A DNA stretch of 64,000 nucleotides, taken from NCBI GenBank assembly GCA_030159075.1, contig BROG01000233.1, positions 906,186 to 970,185 of the forward strand, read 5' to 3'. This DNA comes from Atrina japonica (lineage: Eukaryota; Mollusca; Bivalvia; Pterioida; Pinnidae). Positions 46,823 to 64,000 of the stretch are shown piece by piece (position 1 is the stretch's first letter; the number at the start of each line of letters is the position of its first letter). A program made the position numbers and the translations under genes. Under the pieces are notes generated by a model. It searched no databases, was not told where the DNA came from, and was given only the letters and a program-made list of their open reading frames with translations.

Positions 46823-47819
46823 ATTATACTCCATCCTTTTGTGTATAAATATCTGGGAAACGCACCCATTTCCATACAAAAACATATAGTACATATATAA
46901 TAAGTTTTTTCACCAATCGTTTTACGCGTACCTTTACTATCTATTTTCTATACATTATGGTAACTTTACATATGGTTTTTGGAAAGAGGTTACATATATC
47001 AGCCATTCATAATGCAGTTTTGATTTCACGTTTTCTCGTGATAGCGTTACATTATTGAGAAGTTTTGTACACAGCTGCAGTGAGTGTCAAAAAAAAAAAA
47101 TCTCTGCCTCCGTCTTGTAATTTGGTTCCTGATTTTACATTTCAAATTCTAAGCATGATCGTGAGTTGTTTACTAATTCCTTTTCACATATGTACATATT
47201 GACAACCTTTACACAGCTAGCTGGATATAATCAGAGACAGATCACCGTTGGGTAATTTTCAGAGTACAGTCCCGTTTTAAAGTGGCCACCATTTTTGCAT
47301 ATTTTTATGGTTTAATATTATGATAGTTTACATGATAACTTGTTCAATATTTTGTATATGTTATAATAAACGAAACTTTCAATGCAAATGCCTCTTCTTT
47401 TTTCACATCCAATAAGCAAAACACAACACTCAGGTCAGATTGGAAGACGCAGTATTACTATTGATACAGATATACTGTTCATAAAAAGTAAAAGGCTTTG
47501 CGTTTTTAACTAATAAGGTGTTCGTTATACATTTACTGTATGTTAAAAGTATAAAGTGATTATCTATTGATGAATATGGTGTAGATGACAACACACACTG
47601 TGGGATCTGTGGGAAATACATATAGATCAACATTTCAACATTTATATTTCATTCACGTACATATGATTTCGAGTCGAATGACTCGCAATACCACATCGAC
47701 ATTCACTGCATGTACGTACTTTAAGTTTTCATTAGGTTTGTTTTCGATTTAAAAATGAATATCTTGATGTTGTTTGCATTTTCGAATCAATATTACTGCT
47801 CGAAAATAAAATGATCGGA

Positions 47820-47820
<1 letters not shown>

Positions 47821-47875
<55 letters not shown>
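47821..47875. repeat. (GT)n microsatellite
   Basis: Uninterrupted. Confidence 0.95.
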
Positions 47876-47876
<1 letters not shown>

Positions 47877-48195
47877 CGATAATATCTTTCTATAATTCTG
47901 GTTGTTTGTATGTTGACGAAGGAAAACTAACGAAAACAATCTACATCTAGTGGCATTGCAGTATCATTCTATCGGTAGGATAATAAACAGTTATCCCTAC
48001 GCAATTCACGCATTTGTGTTCCTCTGCTTGCTTTGTGGTACGTAAGTGAACATGTCCCAAACCCGAGCATCAACGTTTGTAATGTATTAACAAATATAAT
48101 TAAAGTTTGTTTGTGTTTTTATTGTTGTTTTCCATCTCACCAAGCATTTTCATGTCACAAACCTAAGGTAAATGACCACAAAAGTTTGACCTGTG

Positions 48196-48236
48196 CTATG
48201 GACCTGTGCTATGGACCTGTGCTATGGACCGATGTA
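48196..48236. repeat. 13-bp tandem repeat, three copies
   Basis: gacctgtgctatg repeated exactly three times. Confidence 0.8.
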
Positions 48237-48599
48237 TATGCAGAGTTGTTTTTTTTTACATGCAACAACTGACGTTACACGGGACCTCGGTTTCAAGTTT
48301 CACCCAAAGCACCATTTCGATTGCAAATATACTATACGTGTACTTATTCTAGTGGTATTCTAATATTAGCGCCTTTCGCGCTCAAGTCATTGCGTTAATT
48401 CAAGGACAGCGCTAAAATTTCTCCATCTAGCATTCTTTAAACACGAGAAAACAAAATAAAATTAATTTCGCAAATTCAAGATTGCACTAATAAGTCTGTG
48501 TCCCCTAAGAGTGCTAAATTATGAGTGCGCTAATTTAAATACACATACATTTGCTGTGTCTTTGTTTATTTTGTTGTTTTATATTGATTTCCACCATGA

Positions 48600-48775
48600 A
48601 TTTTTTCACTTATATGGAGATGTCATAGCTTTATTTGAAATTTTAGAAACATTTTGACCAGTACTATTGTGACTAACACTAATGCAGTGAGGGTTCTTTT
48701 ATGTGTCACAGTTTTTGACACGTTGCTTGTGAGTCGAACGTTATACCACTAGACGACTTAACCGGAGGCAAAAAG
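48600..48775 (-). mobile_element. Degenerate SINE family 3 copy
   Basis: ttttttcacttatatggaga, aatgcagtgagggttctttt and gtgagtcgaacgttatacca match the family-3 body and head. Confidence 0.5.
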
Positions 48776-49087
48776 CTAATAAATGTAGCATCTGCCAATC
48801 TACCTATAAATAGGCGGCGTCTTCCTCCTATTCCAAAATTTGGAAAAAAAAAATCGGATTCCTCCTATTCCAACATTATATGAACAATAGATGTTTTTAT
48901 AAGGTAGGTATGTTGCTTTAGCAATTAAACGCTAATTAAAATACAGGTGCTGGTCAGGTAAATTTAGATATCCAGTTAAATTAAAACATCTTTTTCTCTT
49001 TACAATTCTATATAAATTTAATCAAATTAAAGTATTTAGATACATTTTTATATCTGTATTCGCTAACAAACACACTTTTAAAATTTT

Positions 49088-49552
49088 TATACTGTCATAT
49101 CACAATAATGTATTATTTTAACAATATGTGATAAGTGTTCACGTACAACGTTAGTAATTTTTATCAGGAAAATATGAATTCATTATGAACTGTTACATCA
49201 CAATAATGTACATGTATTATCATAACAATAGGTGTTAAGTTTACACGTACAACGTCAGCATATTATCAACAAAAGCTGAATTCATTATGAACTGTCATAT
49301 CACAATAATGTATTATTATACCAATATGTGTTAACTGTACACATACAATGTTAATATATTGTCAGCAAAAACTGAATTTATTATGATAATGTATTTTTTT
49401 AACGATATGTGTAAAGTTTACGCGTGCATCGCTAGTATATTATCAGCAAAATCTAAAATTCATTATGATAATGCATTATTATAACAATAGGTGTTAAGCT
49501 TACACGTACAATGTTAGTGTATTATCAGCAATAGCTGAATCCAGTATAAATT
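49088..49552. repeat. Tandem array, about five ~80-100-bp units
   Basis: Each unit has atcacaataatgtatta or a shortened form, ttacacgtacaacgttag and attatcagcaaa...gaattcattatga. Immediately precedes a retroelement tail. Confidence 0.75.
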
Positions 49553-49601
49553 TGCATACCACATTATTACATGTACATGCCAAACATGTGTATATAAAAA
49601 T

Positions 49602-49888
49602 TTCAGATACCAAAGTATAAATCAATAGAATGTCCAGGACATAGATACACATCCGGTAAAAATGGACAAACACGGACCTCTGGAATCCAAGAGGTGGGAT
49701 CAGGTGCCATGGAGGAGTAAACATCCCCTGTCGACCGGTCACACCCGCCGTGAGTCCACAGTCAAATCCAATGAAACACGTGAGGAGTGTATCCTCGTCA
49801 CAATTGGAACAGACGTCTCAACAACCGCCAACGAAAAGGCAACTCAAAATTTCACTTAGTGAAACAGAGTAGTCGTAAACAAGACTAT
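49602..49888 (-). mobile_element. Retroelement 3' tail copy (between genes B and A)
   Basis: Nearly identical to the copies at 37.5 and 55.0 kb, ending gtgaaacagagtagtcg; apparently young. Confidence 0.8.
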
Positions 49889-50074
49889 ATAATATTGTGT
49901 TGTAATGTGTTTCTTGCACTACAAAATTAGTTTATAACAACGAAATGCACTGAATTTAATTGCTTTTCTATTAACAAATCTCATATTAATGAGGAAATAA
50001 AGATTGAATGAATGAATGGATAAATGAATGAATCAATGAATGAATTAAATGGGTAAATTTTTACATTAGCTGTG

Positions 50075-50408
50075 TATACCAAAAGAAATATTTCGATTTT
50101 TTTCCACTTTTAATACTTGTACTTTATGTAAAATAAAAAAAAATAATATGTATAATTCTTATATACATATTGTGAATATAAGGTCAGGTCCAGTGTGGTA
50201 TGCATAGAAAAATAATGAGGCTGAATTCATCAGATGCAAGTGAATAATTGACAAACTGGTTTTCTCAAGCAGTTTTCACAAAACATGTGTATGTAAGAAT
50301 CTTAATGTCTGCGTACATATCTGTTATTTTTTGTTATTTTATATCAATCTTAATGGTAAAACGCGGGAAAAAGTTTGAAAAAGAAACACAGCTCATATCC
50401 CTTTAATT
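50075..50408. repeat. Dispersed AT-rich repeat, third copy
   Basis: cttgtactttatgtaaaata, tcaggtccagtgtggtatgc and agctcatatccctttaa; divergent. Confidence 0.6.
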
Positions 50409-51051
50409 TTTCAATTTCATGTTGAATTAAGTAAAAGTTGTTATCTATATTTAGTAAAATTAAGGTAATCAAGTAAAATTAATATTTGTTCTGCTAACAC
50501 ACTTTTCAATTTCATGGTAAATTTAGTAAAATTTTAGTAATTAAGTAAATTAAAATGTTTGGTAAAATTTAGGTATACAGTGAATTTTTTTTATATTTTT
50601 TATCTCTTACCCATCTTATCTTTTTTTAAATTTCATTTCATTGATAAAGTTCATCATACAGGGTGAACACACAGTTCATAATATTATCATTACAATAAAT
50701 ATGATAATTGTTGTTGAGTTTTGATATGCTTAAATTGATAGAATCTGTTTAAATTTTGATATAAATGCTTTCTTTTTACACTTACTAAATGATTACGATA
50801 AATATATATGTATATGCAAAAAATAAACTTTTGTTCGTTTTATGACCACTTTTCTCGTATTGTTTCCTGTGATTTCCTGAGGTATTTTAGCTTGGTGTTT
50901 TTACAAATTAATTAAACATAATGTATTGTTTAGATAAGAATTCCTGCTATTCCAACAAAGTTTTCCACCTTTCCTCTCTGATTTCTCAAATGTTGGAATA
51001 AGATGAAAAAAACAAATAGGCCGATTGCGGGGCAGTACAAATATAAAACAT

Positions 51052-51170
51052 CTCAAATACCAAAGTAAAAATCTTTAGGATTCCCAGGACACAGATACAA
51101 ATCCGGAAAAAATGGACAAACACGGACCTCTGGATACCAAGAAGTGGGACCGAAGGAGTAAGCATCCCAA
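51052..51170 (-). mobile_element. Retroelement terminus with internal deletion
   Basis: ctcaaataccaaagtaaaaa through gaccgaaggagtaagcatcc; the gatcaggtgccatg part is missing. Confidence 0.7.
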
Positions 51171-51634
51171 TGGTCTCCTCAACGTTTTTTCGTTCAGCGG
51201 ATAAGGAAATCACTCCGAATTTTATGGTCAAATCTAAGAATTTTCCGAAGAATAACCTTTCCATTCAACATACACACGTTTGTTTTTATTCTTCCATGCT
51301 TCAAACACACGTTGGTGTAAGCATCTAAATAACCTTGTGTAATTTTAGAGCAATGTACTTGCAGTGCATAGAAGTCCTGCTGCATAAAATTGTATCGCAA
51401 CGCCACAGAACGTGTAACCTGTCAATATCAAGAGGTTGACAAGGAAATATTTACCCGTAAATGGATGGTACATATCAAAATTCCAAATTCCGTCCGTGTC
51501 CAATGAAATAAATAACAGAAACAATTTAAAAAGATGAAATATATTTTTTAAAAATATGGCACTCACAATATGCAAATTTGTCTATAACATAACATTATAT
51601 CACATAAAGTTCTGATACATTGCTTAACACCATC

Positions 51635-51640
<6 letters not shown>

Positions 51641-51713
<73 letters not shown>

Positions 51714-51721
51714 ATATATAT
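51641..51721. repeat. (TA)n microsatellite
   Basis: Nearly uninterrupted, about 330 nt downstream of gene B's stop. Confidence 0.95.
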
Positions 51722-52052
51722 ACGCTTAGCACAAACATTTTAAGTCTCTTGATAAAATGTAATAAGAACAGAACCTCAATTACCATACCACCAACTAATC
51801 ATTCGACATTGAGTTACTAAGTTAGGTGGTCTTAATAGCGAAGTTCCATTGTAGATGAGAGGAAAAGCTGAAAGAGACAGGACTAAAAGCTTAAACAAGA
51901 AAATCTTCATGTAGTATTTTCATACATCACAAAAGTAAAATTAAATAAAATGTAAAAATAAAAAGTTCTATTGTAATATACAAATTGTGGAATGTGAAAG
52001 TAATATATCTATATAAAAATCCATCATAGTTTGTCAGCCATGAAAACAGATC

Positions 52053-62979
<10,927 letters not shown>

Positions 62980-63044
62980 CTAGAAATTAAAAATCAGTAA
63001 AATTCACATTTACGAAAATGTCAAAGCTATAGATTAAGTGCCAC

Positions 63045-63290
63045 AAATATTGACTGACTCCAATGCAGTGATCGTTTTTTTAATTTCATTCCTACTGAGA
63101 TACCGATAAGTAATATTGAGTCTTATTCAAAAGACCCAAAACTCTAACGTATGCCGAGCTATAGGCGAAGTAATACTAAGTACCATCAATGTAACATTTT
63201 AAGGCTTTTGGCATGTCACAGTACCGGAAATCGAACTGGACATTCCACTTGCAAGTTAAATGCTTTACTGCAAGATTATCCCTTACGTGA
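63045..63290 (-). mobile_element. Degenerate, interrupted SINE family 3 copy
   Basis: gactccaatgcagtgatcgt, then unrelated bases, then ggcatgtcacagtaccggaa and atcgaactggacattccact. Confidence 0.4.
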
Positions 63291-63399
63291 ATGATTAACG
63301 CCCTTGATCGGAACTCTTCAAATCTATGGAGTGTAACGTAATAGACGTCTAAGTGAGGCAGGTTATACTACCCTAAGTTTATATGTGGGGCATGACGGA

Positions 63400-63725
63400 A
63401 CGTAAAGGGTCATTAGCTGTCTGCTTTTAATATCTCCGTTTTCCCAATTTAAATTGATATACAATAACAAAAAGATATATACACACAGGCATAAAAAATT
63501 CTTAAATTCCTATAAATTTTGTGAAAATTTCTTGTGTTTGGCACTTTACTTTTTGTATATGGATATCTCATCGGATCTGTCCTTATTTAACAATATACAT
63601 TGAATTATAATATTTTTATGCTTGTGTATAGTTCATATTTGTTATTGTACATCAAGTACAAGTACTAAAAGTAGAAGAAATCTAAATATATTTTTTTATA
63701 AATACAGGTAATACCCCTTTTAAGC
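63400..63725. repeat. Dispersed AT-rich repeat with inverted halves
   Basis: Left half aaagggtcattagctgtctg with tatacaataacaaaaag; right half carries the reverse complement of the family's start (ttgtacatcaagtacaagta) and ends tacccctttt. Confidence 0.55.
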
Positions 63726-64000
63726 ATAGTATTCTGTGAATTAGTTTGTGCCTGGGGATTGTACTGTCCATTACTCTGCCTACAGTTATCCACCTTTCCT
63801 AGCAATTTACAAAAGTTTATTTCATCTACTAATTACAAAAATAAAACCCCAGTTTTGATAAAATCAATATCAATATTGGTACTACAATTAATAATTCAAA
63901 TCAATTACTGTGCATATCTGGTATTTTTTTTTCTATGAAAATGCATTTATGTCTTTTTGACATTTGGAATTTGGAATTTGGCAAATAACTTAGGCGATTA

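Larger units (their letters stand above)
45859..52052. other. Intergenic region between genes B and A
   Basis: No gene recognised. It contains a truncated SINE (46.55 kb), GT and TATG microsatellites, a degenerate SINE-like copy (48.6 kb), a ~100-bp tandem array (49.09-49.55 kb), a retroelement tail (49.60 kb), a TIR-type repeat (50.08 kb), another tail (51.05 kb) and a (TA)n tract (51.64 kb). Stretches 46980-47800 and 50600-51000 show nothing identifiable. Confidence 0.65.
62980..64000. other. Right-edge region: upstream intron of gene B
   Basis: No exon found. It holds a degenerate SINE family 3 copy and the ~400-bp AT-rich repeat with inverted halves. By analogy with gene A, exon 2 with DAFGKPGAG and exon 1 should lie to the right. 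Confidence 0.6.

Noticed and set aside
51345..51575. 76-codon hydrophobic minus-strand frame downstream of gene B
   Set aside because: No recognisable motif or splice partner; lies in repeat-flanked intergenic DNA.

Overview
The window is AT-rich, repeat-dense, intron-rich animal DNA. The most likely source is a bivalve mollusc. That is inferred from the gene families, many tRNA-derived SINEs, truncated retroelement tails and dispersed hammerhead-ribozyme repeats; no species marker is present. There is no prokaryotic gene organisation, and nearly all longer simple open frames are microsatellite or repeat translations.

Three protein-coding loci are visible, all on the minus strand. (1) Positions 1-1263 hold one long exon of an AMP-binding acyl-CoA synthetase (ACSF2/4-coumarate-CoA-ligase-like); the gene runs off the left edge. 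(2) Gene A, 45858 down to 17855, is a complete 15-exon gene for a 718-residue NRF-6-like membrane acyltransferase ('nose resistant to fluoxetine' type: signal peptide, Cys-rich N-terminal domain, acyltransferase-3 membrane domain). All 14 splice junctions were phased by hand and the exons sum to 2157 nt in frame. (3) Gene B, 62979 down to 52053, is a tandem paralogue upstream of A. Its last 13 exons (553 residues) lie in the window and its first exons lie beyond the right edge. Exon sizes and phases match A in 12 of 13 exons.

Layout: 1-1263 ligase exon; 1264-17854 repeats, microsatellites and an anomalous A/C-rich block with poly-A tracts (8.69-9.58 kb); 17855-45858 gene A, with introns holding SINEs, TIR elements, a 56-bp satellite of about 26 copies (35.9-37.4 kb), a reverse-transcriptase fragment and a pure G46 run; 45859-52052 intergenic repeats; 52053-62979 gene B; the rest is intron or upstream repeats.

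Points of most interest: (a) five copies of a ~145-bp repeat carrying a type-I hammerhead ribozyme, one with every core box and a 6-bp stem I intact; (b) a satellite whose monomer appears to derive from the 3'-terminal unit of the local retroelement; (c) a tract of near identity between A and B covering exon 6 and ~165 bp of intron 5, suggesting gene conversion over the exon with the R-X10-H motif; (d) a 6-nt tandem splice acceptor where the downstream choice would create a stop codon in gene B. The acyltransferases and the ligase could share lipid or acyl metabolism, but adjacency alone does not establish that.
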